From assembly GCA_016290905.1 (NCBI GenBank), contig JAEEVO010000010.1, forward strand, positions 1 through 51,704: a DNA stretch of 51,704 nt. Reading direction: 5' to 3'. The notes under the pieces were generated by a model that saw only the letters and a list, made by a program, of their open reading frames with translations, had not been told where the DNA came from and searched no databases. Origin of the DNA: Lachnospiraceae bacterium (GTDB lineage: Bacteria; Bacillota; Clostridia; Lachnospirales; Lachnospiraceae). Positions 1 to 8,866 of the stretch are shown piece by piece. Each line of letters starts with the position of its first letter. Within the stretch, counting starts at the first letter, position 1. The position numbers and the translations under genes were made by a program.

Positions 1-581
1 ATTATATGATAAGTGATATGTTCTATGAAACTGTTGCGGCAGGGAAAAAGGCATATGAGACTATGAATCTTTTATCATCAGATATGAAAGCAGCCGGAAT
101 AACAAATGTCGGGCAGATAGAAGTATATTTTCATATTTATGATTCGGATACATATAAAACCATTGATGATTCTGAATGTATTTTGATTAAAACAAATCTA
201 TATGACAAAATGGATACCACTGTTGATAATACTGGAAAGACCTTGTATGAAAAAGACGGAATAAAGATTATCGGTAAATATGTTGACGAATCCAGCTTTT
301 GGGGAGCCGCCGTTATGTTGTATTGTGAAAATAATTCTGGACAAAAGGTGAGGATTTCGGTTGATGATCTTTCTGTAAATGGCTTTATGGTTTCCAGCTT
401 TTTCTCTCAGACAGTGTATGATGGGAAAATGGCATTTGATGACATTACTCTATTATAAAGTGATTTAAAAGAAAATGGAATCACATCAATTGATACGATT
501 TCACTGAAATTTAAAGTATCGAATCCGGATACATATCGGACTATTGTAGAAACTGATGAAATAACATTTTCAACAAAATAA
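1..581 (+). pseudogene. Repeat-domain protein, 3' end, interrupted by an in-frame TAA
   Basis: This is the 3' end of a gene that enters from the left edge; the first ATG at 6 lies inside a domain and is not a start. Two copies of one domain are visible. The first ends with GFM-like, AAGKKAYETM and LLSSDMKAAGIT segments. The second has GIKIIGKYV, FWGAAVMLYCENN, SVNGFMV and DGKMAFDDITLL. At 456-458 a TAA stops the frame, but the same frame stays open to a TAA at 579-581 and reads SDLKENGIT followed by LKFKVSNPDTYRTI, which matches the tail of copy one. LLSSD in copy one aligns with LL-stop-SD in copy two, so a TCA to TAA serine nonsense change is the simplest reading. The function is unknown; similar repeats occur in clostridial surface or lipoproteins (inference). 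Base composition is clearly more AT-rich than downstream. Confidence 0.7.
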
Positions 582-590
582 AAAAATTTC

Positions 591-618
591 TTGACATTTT
601 AAAAAATTGGAGTATACT
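591..618 (+). promoter_or_regulatory. Sigma-A promoter of gltD
   Basis: A perfect -35 TTGACA (591-596) is followed after 16 bp by TATACT (613-618). Transcription should start near 625, only about 17 nt before the terminator hairpin at 642. Confidence 0.75.
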
Positions 619-641
619 GTTGTTTGAATTATTGAGGCAAG

Positions 642-678
642 GGTGTCTCGGATTGTATCCGAGGCACCTTTTCTTTTT
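642..678 (+). terminator. Leader terminator/attenuator upstream of gltD
   Basis: Ten base pairs (GGTGTCTCGG with CCGAGGCACC, one G-U) close a 7-nt loop and are followed by TTTTCTTTTT. The hairpin lies between the gltD promoter and the gene, so it acts as an attenuator unless it is bypassed. It is preceded by GAGGCAAGG, and a GGCAA motif also precedes both asnB leader hairpins. Confidence 0.75.
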
Positions 679-763
679 GCTTATAAGGTCTAAAGAGTAA
701 AGGATTGTCATCTTGAGAAGAAGCTGACACAAGAATAACCGAAAACAGAAAGGTGTGAAAGAA

Positions 764-2248
764 ATGGGTAAGCCTACAGGTTTTTTAGAGTATGAGAGAA
801 AGGACGGAGCGGTTGTTCCGGAGAAAGAACGTATAAAGAATTTCAATGAGTTTCACTCGAGTCTGTCACTTGAAGAGCAGAGAAAACAGGCAGCCAGATG
901 TATGGAATGCGGCGTTCCGTTCTGTCAGGCGGGCGTAAAGATTTCGGGAATGATATCGGGCTGTCCTTTGAACAATCTGGTACCTGAGGTTAACGATTTG
1001 ATATACAGAGGTAACTTTGCAGAAGCATACAGAAGACTTTCGATAACACATTGCTTCCCTGAGTTTACTTCCAGGGTTTGTCCTGCACTATGTGAGCATG
1101 CCTGCACATGCGGACTTCATCAGGCCCCCGTTTCCACCAAGGAAAACGAGAAAACCGTCATAGAATATGCTTTTGCCAACGGTCTGGTTGATGAGCCCGA
1201 ACCTAAGGTAAGGACCGGTAAAAAGGTTGCAGTCATAGGAAGCGGTCCTTCAGGACTTGCAGCGGCTCTTATGCTAAACAGAAGAGGCCATCTGGTTACC
1301 GTATATGAAAGAAGCGACCGTGTAGGCGGATTGCTAAGATACGGTATCCCGAACATGAAGCTTGACAAGAGCATAATAGACAGAAGAGTTGCTTTAATGG
1401 AAAAAGCAGGTATTACCTTTAAGGTAAGTATTGATATAGGAAAAGATATTACAGGAGAAGAGCTCTTAAAACAATATGATGCGGTTGTTCTTGCATGCGG
1501 AGCTTCACATCCGAGAGATATAAATGCACCCGGAAGGGATGCAGAAGGCATATATTTTGCGGTTGACTTCCTGAAAAAGGTAACAAAGAGACTGCTTGAT
1601 TCGGAGATGAAGGAATTTCCTTTTGATCTTGCAGAAGGAAAGGATGTAATAGTTATCGGCGGCGGCGATACAGGTAATGACTGTGTAGGTACATGTATAA
1701 GGCTGCACGCCAAGAGCGTGACACAGTTAGAGATGATGCCCGAGCCTCCGAAGGAAAGGCTGGAGTCAAATCCTTGGCCCGAATGGCCCAGAGTACTTAA
1801 GGTTGATTACGGACAGGAAGAAGCAATAGACCGGTTCGGTTCCGATCCCAGAATATATAAAACCACAGTTAAAGAGTTTATAAAGGACGAGAGCGGTAAG
1901 CTTAAGAGCGTTGTCCTTGTTTCGCTTGAATCAAAGAAGGACGAAAAGACAGGCCGTATGAGCATGGTTCCCGTTGAAGGTACCGAAAAGGAAGTACCTG
2001 CACAGCTGGTACTTATCGCAGCAGGTTTCCTCGGAAGTGAGAGTTATGTTACCGATTCCTTTAAGGTAGAGGTTGACGGCAGGACTAATGTAAAGACAGA
2101 TGCAGATAAGCATGCTGCTTCGGTAGCAAAGATATTTACTGCCGGTGATATGCACATCGGTCAGTCACTGGTTGTAAGAGCCATAGCTGAAGGCAAGGCA
2201 GCAGCCAGGGAAGTTGATGAGTACCTGATGGGATATTCAAATTTGTAA
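764..2248 (+). CDS. gltD: Glutamate synthase (NADPH) small subunit
   Basis: The product (494 aa) is the FAD/NADPH half of glutamate synthase, passing electrons from NADPH through FAD and Fe-S clusters to the large subunit. Visible motifs are N-terminal cysteines in CMECGVPFC (46-54) and SGCPLNN, a second Cys group in RVCPALCEHACTCG (105-117) that should bind [4Fe-4S], an FAD dinucleotide fold GSGPSG (159-164) and an NADPH fold GGGDTG (299-304). The ATG at 764 is preferred over the in-frame GTG at 755, because that GTG lies within the ribosome site AGGTG and the ATG has about 8 nt of spacing. The gene is followed 58 nt later by gltB, so the order is gltD-gltB. The promoter and leader terminator upstream imply attenuation control. 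Confidence 0.95.
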   Translation: MGKPTGFLEYERKDGAVVPEKERIKNFNEFHSSLSLEEQRKQAARCMECGVPFCQAGVKISGMISGCPLNNLVPEVNDLIYRGNFAEAYRRLSITHCFPEFTSRVCPALCEHACTCGLHQAPVSTKENEKTVIEYAFANGLVDEPEPKVRTGKKVAVIGSGPSGLAAALMLNRRGHLVTVYERSDRVGGLLRYGIPNMKLDKSIIDRRVALMEKAGITFKVSIDIGKDITGEELLKQYDAVVLACGASHPRDINAPGRDAEGIYFAVDFLKKVTKRLLDSEMKEFPFDLAEGKDVIVIGGGDTGNDCVGTCIRLHAKSVTQLEMMPEPPKERLESNPWPEWPRVLKVDYGQEEAIDRFGSDPRIYKTTVKEFIKDESGKLKSVVLVSLESKKDEKTGRMSMVPVEGTEKEVPAQLVLIAAGFLGSESYVTDSFKVEVDGRTNVKTDADKHAASVAKIFTAGDMHIGQSLVVRAIAEGKAAAREVDEYLMGYSNL

Positions 2249-2258
2249 TTAACAAGTG

Positions 2259-2283
2259 TCAATCATAGGACAGCTGTGATTGA
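2259..2283 (+). other. Small hairpin in the gltD-gltB spacer
   Basis: TCAATCA (2259-2265) pairs with TGATTGA (2277-2283) across an 11-nt loop. There is no T-run, so it is not a terminator. It may stabilise or process the mRNA between the two subunit genes (inference). Confidence 0.4.
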
Positions 2284-2306
2284 TCATGGGAGGATAGATA
2301 AGAATT

Positions 2307-5300
2307 ATGAAAATTACGTTGAATGAAGTGAATAAAAACGGTTTGTACAGCCCGGAATTTGAGCATGACAACTGTGGTATAGGAGCTATAGTTAATATAA
2401 AAGGAAAAGCCGGACACGGGATTGTTGCGGATGCTCTTTCAATAGTAGAGAACTTGGAGCACAGAGCAGGGAAGGACGCAGAAGGCAAGACCGGTGACGG
2501 CGTCGGCATCCTTACGCAGATACCTCATAAGTTTTTCAAAAAGGTGATGAAACAGCAGGGCATAGAGCTTCCCGAAAAAAGAGGCTACGGCGTCGGTATG
2601 ATATTTTTCCCGCAGGATGAGCTTCAGATGCGTCAGGCTAAGGCAATGTTTGAGGTTATAGTTAAGAAGAACGGTCTTGAGATACTTGGGTTCAGGAAGG
2701 TCGATACCAATCCGGGCGTGCTTGGTTCAAAGGCACTTGAGTGTATGCCCAATATATACCAGGTATTTATAAAAAGAAACGAAAAAAATTCGGATCTCGA
2801 TTTTGACAGATTATTATATATCATCCGCCGTGAGTTTGAGCAGAGTAATGTAAATACCTACATTCCGTCACTTTCGTGCAGGACTATAGTATATAAGGGA
2901 ATGTTCCTTGTAGGCCAGCTCCGTACATTCTTTAAGGATCTTATGGACAAGGATTACGAGTCGGCTATCGCTATGGTTCACTCGCGTTTCTCGACAAATA
3001 CGACACCCAGCTGGAACAGGGCTCATCCCAACAGGCTCATCGTTCATAACGGTGAGATAAATACCATCAAGGGTAATGCCGACAAGATGCTTGCCCGTGA
3101 AGAGACCATGCATACCAATGCATTCTCGGAAGAGGATATGACCAAGGTTCTGCCCGTTATCTCACAGAGCGGTTCCGATTCGGCCATGCTTGATAATACT
3201 CTTGAATTCCTGATGATGAGCGGCATGGAGCTTCCGTTGGCAGCTATGATCGCCATCCCCGAGCCTTGGGCACATAATGAGACTCTGTCCCAGGAGGAGA
3301 GGGATTTTTACCAGTATTATGCAACTATGATGGAGCCTTGGGACGGTCCCGCATCAATCGTATTCTCAGACGGAGATATAATGGGAGCCATTCTTGACCG
3401 TAACGGTCTTCGTCCTTCAAGATATTATGTAACGGATGACGACAGGCTGATCCTTGCAAGTGAAGTGGGCGTGCTTGATTTTGATGAAGAGCACATTGTT
3501 AAGAAGGAAAGACTCCATCCCGGAAAGATGCTGCTGGTTGATACGGTACAGGGCAGGATCATAGGAGATGAGGAGCTTAAGGAACGTTATGCCCATAAGG
3601 AGCCTTACGGCGAGTGGCTGGACAGCAATATCGTAGAGCTTCATGATGTTAAGATCCCCAATCTTAAAGTGCCCGCTTACAGCAGGGACGAGTTAAAGCG
3701 TCTGCAGAAATCCTTCGGTTATACATACGAAAACTATCATGATTCAATCCTTACAATGGCACTTAACGGTTCGGAGCAGATAGGCGCGATGGGTGTAGAT
3801 ATCCCGATAGCTGCGCTTTCCGACAGCTATCAGCCTCTGTTCTATTATTTTAAACAGCTGTTTGCACAGGTTACAAACCCTCCTATTGACGCCGAGCGCG
3901 AAAAGATTGTTACTTCCACTACGGTTTACGTTGGAAAGAACGGTAATCTCCTGGAGGAAAAGCCTTCAAACTGCCATGTATTAAAAATCCATAATCCGAT
4001 CCTGGCAGACCTCGATCTCTTAAAGATAGAGCATATGAAGAAGGACGGCTTTAAGGTAGCAAAGGTTTCCACATGTTATTATAAGGGAACCCCTATGAAA
4101 CGCGTTTTAAAGCATCTCTTCATTGAGGTTGACAAGGTTTACCGCGAGGGCGCTACAATCCTTATCCTTTCCGACAGGGGAGTTGACGAGAACCACGTTG
4201 CTCTGCCTTCACTGCTTTCGGTGGCTGCAGTACATAAGCATCTGGTTGAGACAAAGAAATCGACGGCTATGTCCATCATAGTTGAATCAGGTGAGCCAAG
4301 TGAAGTACATCACTTTGCCACACTTCTCGGTTACGGTGCATCCGCAGTCAACCCTTATCTTGCACATGCGGCAATCAAGGAGCTTGTTGATGAGGAGTTA
4401 CTTGACAAGGATTACTATGCAGCCGGCGAGGACTATGACAAGGCAGTTCTCCACGGTATCGTAAAGATAGCTTCCAAGATGGGTATCTCTACCATCCAGT
4501 CCTATCAGGGCAGCAAGATATTCGAAGCAATCGGTATTTCTGAGGATGTTATAAATGAATACTTTACCGGCACGGTTAGCCGTGTAGGCGGTATCTCTCT
4601 TGAGGAGATTGGAAAAGCTGTCGACAAACAGCATTCAAAAGCTTTTGATCCGCTGGGACTGGCTGTGAACAACGAGCTTACCGCATACGGCAGACATAAA
4701 TCAAGAAGTCAGGGAGAAAACCACAGGTATAATCCCGAAACCATACATATGCTCCAGACTTCAACGAGAGAGGGCAGCTTTGATAAATTCAAGCAGTACA
4801 CCTCAATGGTTGACGCGGAGGAAACAGGTTATTTAAGAAGCCTCATAGATTTCAATTATCCGGCTGAAGGCATTTCGATAGATGAGGTTGAAAGTGAGGA
4901 CGAGATAGTAAAGAGGTTTAAGACCGGTGCCATGTCCTACGGCTCAATCTCGGAGGAAGCACATACGGCACTTGCGATAGCCATGAACCATCTTCAGGGC
5001 AAGTCCAACAGCGGTGAAGGCGGAGAAAGCGATGAGAGGATCGCGACCGCCGGCACAAAGGACGACAGAAGCTCAAAGATCAAGCAGGTGGCAAGCGGAC
5101 GTTTCGGCGTTACCAGTGCTTACCTTATAAGTGCTCAGGAAATCCAGATAAAGATGGCGCAGGGAGCAAAGCCCGGTGAAGGCGGACATCTTCCCGGAAG
5201 GAAGGTATACCCCTGGATTGCCAAGACCAGACATTCGACGCCCGGCGTGAGCCTTATCTCACCGCCCCCGCATCATGACATTTACTCAATCGAGGATCTG

Positions 5301-6860
5301 GCAGAACTTATATATGACTTAAAGAATGCAAACAAAAAGGCAAGGATATCGGTCAAGCTGGTATCCGAGGCAGGTGTCGGGACCATAGCATCCGGTGTTG
5401 CAAAGGCAGGCGCACAGGTTATCCTTATTTCGGGGTATGACGGAGGTACGGGTGCGGCACCCATCAGTTCGATCCATAACGCAGGACTTCCTTGGGAGCT
5501 TGGACTTGCAGAGACTCATCAGACCCTGGTAGCCAACGGACTTAGAAATAAAGTCATCATCGAGACCGACGGCAAGCTTATGAGCGGCAGGGATGTAGCT
5601 ATAGCAGCCATCCTTGGTGCGGAGGAATTCGGTTTTGCAACAGCTCCGCTTGTAACCTTAGGCTGTGTAATGATGAGAGTATGTAATCAGGATACCTGCC
5701 CCATGGGTATAGCCACACAGAATCCCGAGCTTAGGAAGAGGTTTATAGGAAAGCCTGAGTATGTAGAGAACTTCATGAGATTTATTGCAAGGGAGCTTAG
5801 GGAATACATGGCTAAGCTTGGCGTAAGGAGCATGAAGGAGCTTGTGGGAAGGACCGACCTCTTAAAGAGTAAGGCTGCAAAGGATGATAAAAAGGCAGCC
5901 ATCGACCTTTCGAAGATTCTCTGTGATATGTCAAAGGTAGATAAGGATCAGCAGGTATTTGACGCCAAGAACCTTTATGATTTCAAACTCGAAGAGACGG
6001 TTGACGAGAAAGTACTCTTAAAGGATAAGAGTGTGCTTAAGGCAGTCAAGGACGGAAAGGCCTGTGAGATCTCGGTGGATATAAAGAATACCGACAGAAC
6101 CTTCGGAACACTGCTTGGTGCAGAGATAACAAGGCTTCATCCCGAGGGATTGCCTGAGGATACCATCACCGTTAACTGTAAGGGTGCGGGCGGACAGAGC
6201 TTCGGTGCATTTGTTCCGCAGGGTCTTACACTTAAGATCACAGGTGATTCAAACGATTACTTCGGGAAGGGTCTTTCAGGCGGAAAGCTTACGGTTAAGG
6301 CTCCCGATAATGCAAAGTACGATCCGAGCGAGAACATCCTTATCGGTAACGTTGCGCTTTACGGAGCAACTTCGGGCGAGGCATATATAGCAGGAATGGC
6401 AGGAGAGAGATTCTGCGTAAGAAATTCCGGTGCAACCGCAGTTGTTGAAGGTGTCGGCGAGCATGGATGCGAATATATGACAGGCGGCGTGGCAGTGATC
6501 CTCGGACCTACGGGCAAGAACTTCGCAGCCGGTATGAGCGGCGGTATCGCTTACGTACTTGATGAGGGCAATAAATTATACCGCAATCTCAACAAGCAGT
6601 TAGTCAGCATGAAAACCGTTGAGAGCAAGGAAGATATAGACAGACTAAAGAGCATTATTGAAAAACATGAAGCTGCTACAGGCTCGAAAAAGGCTAAAAG
6701 GATACTTGATAATTTTGATTCTTACATAGGGAATTTTAAAAAGATCATTCCTATGGATTATCAGAAGATCATGAGCCTTATTGATGAAAACATATTAAAG
6801 GGCTTGAGCAGGGAAGAAGCACAGATCAAAGCATTTACTGATTTTATAGGTGAAAAATGA
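2307..6860 (+). CDS. gltB: Glutamate synthase large subunit
   Basis: The product (1517 aa, the usual length for the family) makes two glutamates from glutamine and 2-oxoglutarate together with GltD. The N-terminal class II (Ntn) glutaminase begins at Cys23 in HDNCGIGAIV, after a 22-residue propeptide that should be removed. A central domain is followed by the FMN-binding synthase domain, with ISPPPHHDIYSIEDL and GYDGGTGAAP, and by the 3Fe-4S cysteines in LGCVMMRVCNQDTCPMG near residue 1120. The C-terminal glutamate-synthase beta-helix carries GAGGQSFGAF and repeated G-x-x-G segments. The ATG at 2307 follows GGGAGGAT at good distance. The glutaminase, ammonia channel and synthase domains are all present, and no defect is seen. 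Confidence 0.97.
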   Translation: MKITLNEVNKNGLYSPEFEHDNCGIGAIVNIKGKAGHGIVADALSIVENLEHRAGKDAEGKTGDGVGILTQIPHKFFKKVMKQQGIELPEKRGYGVGMIFFPQDELQMRQAKAMFEVIVKKNGLEILGFRKVDTNPGVLGSKALECMPNIYQVFIKRNEKNSDLDFDRLLYIIRREFEQSNVNTYIPSLSCRTIVYKGMFLVGQLRTFFKDLMDKDYESAIAMVHSRFSTNTTPSWNRAHPNRLIVHNGEINTIKGNADKMLAREETMHTNAFSEEDMTKVLPVISQSGSDSAMLDNTLEFLMMSGMELPLAAMIAIPEPWAHNETLSQEERDFYQYYATMMEPWDGPASIVFSDGDIMGAILDRNGLRPSRYYVTDDDRLILASEVGVLDFDEEHIVKKERLHPGKMLLVDTVQGRIIGDEELKERYAHKEPYGEWLDSNIVELHDVKIPNLKVPAYSRDELKRLQKSFGYTYENYHDSILTMALNGSEQIGAMGVDIPIAALSDSYQPLFYYFKQLFAQVTNPPIDAEREKIVTSTTVYVGKNGNLLEEKPSNCHVLKIHNPILADLDLLKIEHMKKDGFKVAKVSTCYYKGTPMKRVLKHLFIEVDKVYREGATILILSDRGVDENHVALPSLLSVAAVHKHLVETKKSTAMSIIVESGEPSEVHHFATLLGYGASAVNPYLAHAAIKELVDEELLDKDYYAAGEDYDKAVLHGIVKIASKMGISTIQSYQGSKIFEAIGISEDVINEYFTGTVSRVGGISLEEIGKAVDKQHSKAFDPLGLAVNNELTAYGRHKSRSQGENHRYNPETIHMLQTSTREGSFDKFKQYTSMVDAEETGYLRSLIDFNYPAEGISIDEVESEDEIVKRFKTGAMSYGSISEEAHTALAIAMNHLQGKSNSGEGGESDERIATAGTKDDRSSKIKQVASGRFGVTSAYLISAQEIQIKMAQGAKPGEGGHLPGRKVYPWIAKTRHSTPGVSLISPPPHHDIYSIEDLAELIYDLKNANKKARISVKLVSEAGVGTIASGVAKAGAQVILISGYDGGTGAAPISSIHNAGLPWELGLAETHQTLVANGLRNKVIIETDGKLMSGRDVAIAAILGAEEFGFATAPLVTLGCVMMRVCNQDTCPMGIATQNPELRKRFIGKPEYVENFMRFIARELREYMAKLGVRSMKELVGRTDLLKSKAAKDDKKAAIDLSKILCDMSKVDKDQQVFDAKNLYDFKLEETVDEKVLLKDKSVLKAVKDGKACEISVDIKNTDRTFGTLLGAEITRLHPEGLPEDTITVNCKGAGGQSFGAFVPQGLTLKITGDSNDYFGKGLSGGKLTVKAPDNAKYDPSENILIGNVALYGATSGEAYIAGMAGERFCVRNSGATAVVEGVGEHGCEYMTGGVAVILGPTGKNFAAGMSGGIAYVLDEGNKLYRNLNKQLVSMKTVESKEDIDRLKSIIEKHEAATGSKKAKRILDNFDSYIGNFKKIIPMDYQKIMSLIDENILKGLSREEAQIKAFTDFIGEK

Positions 6861-6889
6861 TATGAGAAGCCAATTTTTAGAAAAAAAGG

Positions 6890-6918
6890 TTGACAAATGC
6901 CGCAACGTGAGTTAATAT
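6890..6918 (+). promoter_or_regulatory. Sigma-A promoter of asnB
   Basis: TTGACA (6890-6895), 17-bp spacer, TAATAT (6913-6918). The -35 begins 30 nt after the gltB stop, so asnB has its own promoter. Confidence 0.75.
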
Positions 6919-6938
6919 ATCTTTTCATAAGGGCAAGG

Positions 6939-6970
6939 GAGTCTTTGAACACAGGTTCAAAGACTCTTTT
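6939..6970 (+). terminator. First leader terminator of asnB
   Basis: An 11-bp perfect stem (GAGTCTTTGAA with TTCAAAGACTC) closes a 6-nt loop CACAGG and is followed by TTTT. GGGCAAGG directly precedes it. It lies about 15-20 nt after the expected transcription start. Confidence 0.65.
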
Positions 6971-6987
6971 AACATTATAAAGGCAAT

Positions 6988-7031
6988 GGTGTCTTATATC
7001 CGTTTGATGGCGGTATAAGGCACCCTTTTTT
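6988..7031 (+). terminator. Second leader terminator of asnB
   Basis: GGTGTCTTATATCCG pairs with CGGTATAAGGCACC with one bulged T and one G-U, then a run of six T. The GGTGTCTTAT strand resembles the gltD hairpin GGTGTCTCGG, and both are preceded by GGCAA. With the first hairpin it gives asnB two terminators in tandem. Confidence 0.75.
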
Positions 7032-7134
7032 ATGTGAGAAGCTGATCCCGACAATGGAAGCTGGAATTCAAATTGTTGGCTGAGCAAACAGAGCGTATTA
7101 GAAAATAATATAGAGAACCGGGAGGATTGATCAT

Positions 7135-8763
7135 ATGTGTTCGATTATGACATATTGTGATGATAATGTTGATTACGATACATTTAAGGAGGGTTTTGAC
7201 AAGACTGTATCACGTGGTCCCGATGACAGCCGTATAATATCGCTAAAGAACGGTGTCATGGGTTTTCACAGGCTTGCTATCATGGGACTTCATCCCGAGG
7301 GAATGCAGCCGTTTGAGAGAGATGGAAGTTACGTAGTATGTAACGGTGAGCTTTATGGGTTTAAGGAGATGAGGGATGATCTTATTAAGAAAGGATATAC
7401 CTTTGAGAGCGACAGCGACTGTGAGATAATCCTTCCCTTATACTTTGAATACGGAACGGATATGTTCAGGATGCTCGATGCGGAATATGCATGTGTGATA
7501 TATGATGCAAGGACCGATGAATATATAGCAGCAAGGGATCCGATAGGGATCAGGCCTCTTTACTACGGCTATGATGAAGAGGGTGCGATCGTATTTGCCA
7601 GCGAGCCGAAGAACATTGTAGGGATAGTTGACAGGATCATGCCTTTCCCTCCCGGACATTATTATAAAGAAGGAAGATTTGTCTGCTACAATGATATTTC
7701 AAAGGCAGCATTTGTTACGGAAAGCGGATACGCAGACGGAACGGGAACCGTCAGGGAATATATAAAGGATGATATTGAGACCATAACGAAAAACATTCAT
7801 GATAAGCTTGTGGCAGGTGTTGAGAAGAGGCTTGTGGCTGATGCCAAGGTAGGCTTCCTGCTTTCGGGCGGACTTGATTCTTCACTTGTATGTGCAATTG
7901 CAGCACGTAAATCCGACAAGCCCATCCGTACATTTGCCATCGGAATGACAGAGGATGCGATCGATCTTAAATATGCAAAACAGGTAGCGGATTACATAGG
8001 AAGCGACCATACAGAAGTATATATGACTCCCGAACAGGTAATAAGCTCTCTTGAGGATGTAATACATCTGCTCGGAACCTATGATATTACTACGATAAGA
8101 GCCAGCATGGGTATGTACCTTGTATGTAAGGCGATACACGAGACGACCGATGAGAGGGTGCTTCTGACCGGTGAGATATCCGATGAGCTTTTCGGTTATA
8201 AATATACCGATTTCGCACCCAGTGCGGAGGAATTCCAGAAAGAGGCTGAGAAACGTATCCACGAGCTTCACATGTATGATGTTCTCCGTGCTGACAGATG
8301 CATTTCCGTTAACTCGCTTGAGGCACGTGTTCCCTTCGGTGATCTTGATTTTGTAAAATACGTAATGTCGATCGACCCCGAGATCAAGCTGAACAAGTAC
8401 GGAAAAGGAAAGTACCTTTTAAGAAAGGCATTTGAAAAGGGCGGCTATCTTCCCGATGAGATCCTTTGGCGTGAGAAGGCAGCGTTCTCAGATGCGGTCG
8501 GACATTCCATGGTTGATTACCTTAAAGAATATGCCGAAAAGACAATATCCGACGAGGAGTTTAATCAGGAGTGCAATAAGTACACATATGCAACTCCGTT
8601 TACCAAGGAATCATATCTTTACAGGAAGATTTTTGAAAAGTATTATCCCGGACAGGCCAGAATGGTTGTTGATTTCTGGATGCCCAACAAGAGCTGGGAA
8701 GGCTGCAATGTAAACGATCCTTCGGCAAGAGTTCTTTCAAACTACGGTGACAGCGGTAAGTAA
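7135..8763 (+). CDS. asnB: Asparagine synthase (glutamine-hydrolysing)
   Basis: The product (542 aa) converts aspartate to asparagine using ATP and glutamine. Cys2 of MCSIMTY is the class II glutaminase nucleophile exposed after Met removal. Other glutaminase landmarks are RGPDDSRI, GFHRLAIMG and VVCNGELYG. The C-terminal ATP-pyrophosphatase domain has the PP-loop LSGGLDSS near residues 243-250, then GEISDELFGY and SLEARVPFGD. The start ATG follows GGGAGGATTGATC. The length fits bacterial AsnB. The 5' region carries its own promoter and two leader terminators; purF follows after 103 nt with no clear promoter and may be co-transcribed (inference). Confidence 0.95.
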   Translation: MCSIMTYCDDNVDYDTFKEGFDKTVSRGPDDSRIISLKNGVMGFHRLAIMGLHPEGMQPFERDGSYVVCNGELYGFKEMRDDLIKKGYTFESDSDCEIILPLYFEYGTDMFRMLDAEYACVIYDARTDEYIAARDPIGIRPLYYGYDEEGAIVFASEPKNIVGIVDRIMPFPPGHYYKEGRFVCYNDISKAAFVTESGYADGTGTVREYIKDDIETITKNIHDKLVAGVEKRLVADAKVGFLLSGGLDSSLVCAIAARKSDKPIRTFAIGMTEDAIDLKYAKQVADYIGSDHTEVYMTPEQVISSLEDVIHLLGTYDITTIRASMGMYLVCKAIHETTDERVLLTGEISDELFGYKYTDFAPSAEEFQKEAEKRIHELHMYDVLRADRCISVNSLEARVPFGDLDFVKYVMSIDPEIKLNKYGKGKYLLRKAFEKGGYLPDEILWREKAAFSDAVGHSMVDYLKEYAEKTISDEEFNQECNKYTYATPFTKESYLYRKIFEKYYPGQARMVVDFWMPNKSWEGCNVNDPSARVLSNYGDSGK

Positions 8764-8816
8764 TGGGTCGGGCTTATATAACAGAATCAGAGATGCTAAG
8801 CAGTGTTTTGTTACCG

Positions 8817-8841
8817 AGGAAACGCTGAAGGCGTTTTCAAG
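8817..8841 (+). other. Short hairpin upstream of purF
   Basis: GAAACGC pairs with GCGTTTTC around the loop TGAAG. The string CTGAAGGCGTTTTC and the following GTGAC-NN-TGAC-N-GAAG recur near 26948 upstream of the BceR-type regulator gene. There is no convincing T-run. The role is unknown. Confidence 0.4.
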
Positions 8842-8866
8842 GTGACAATGACAGAAGGGTAGAAAA

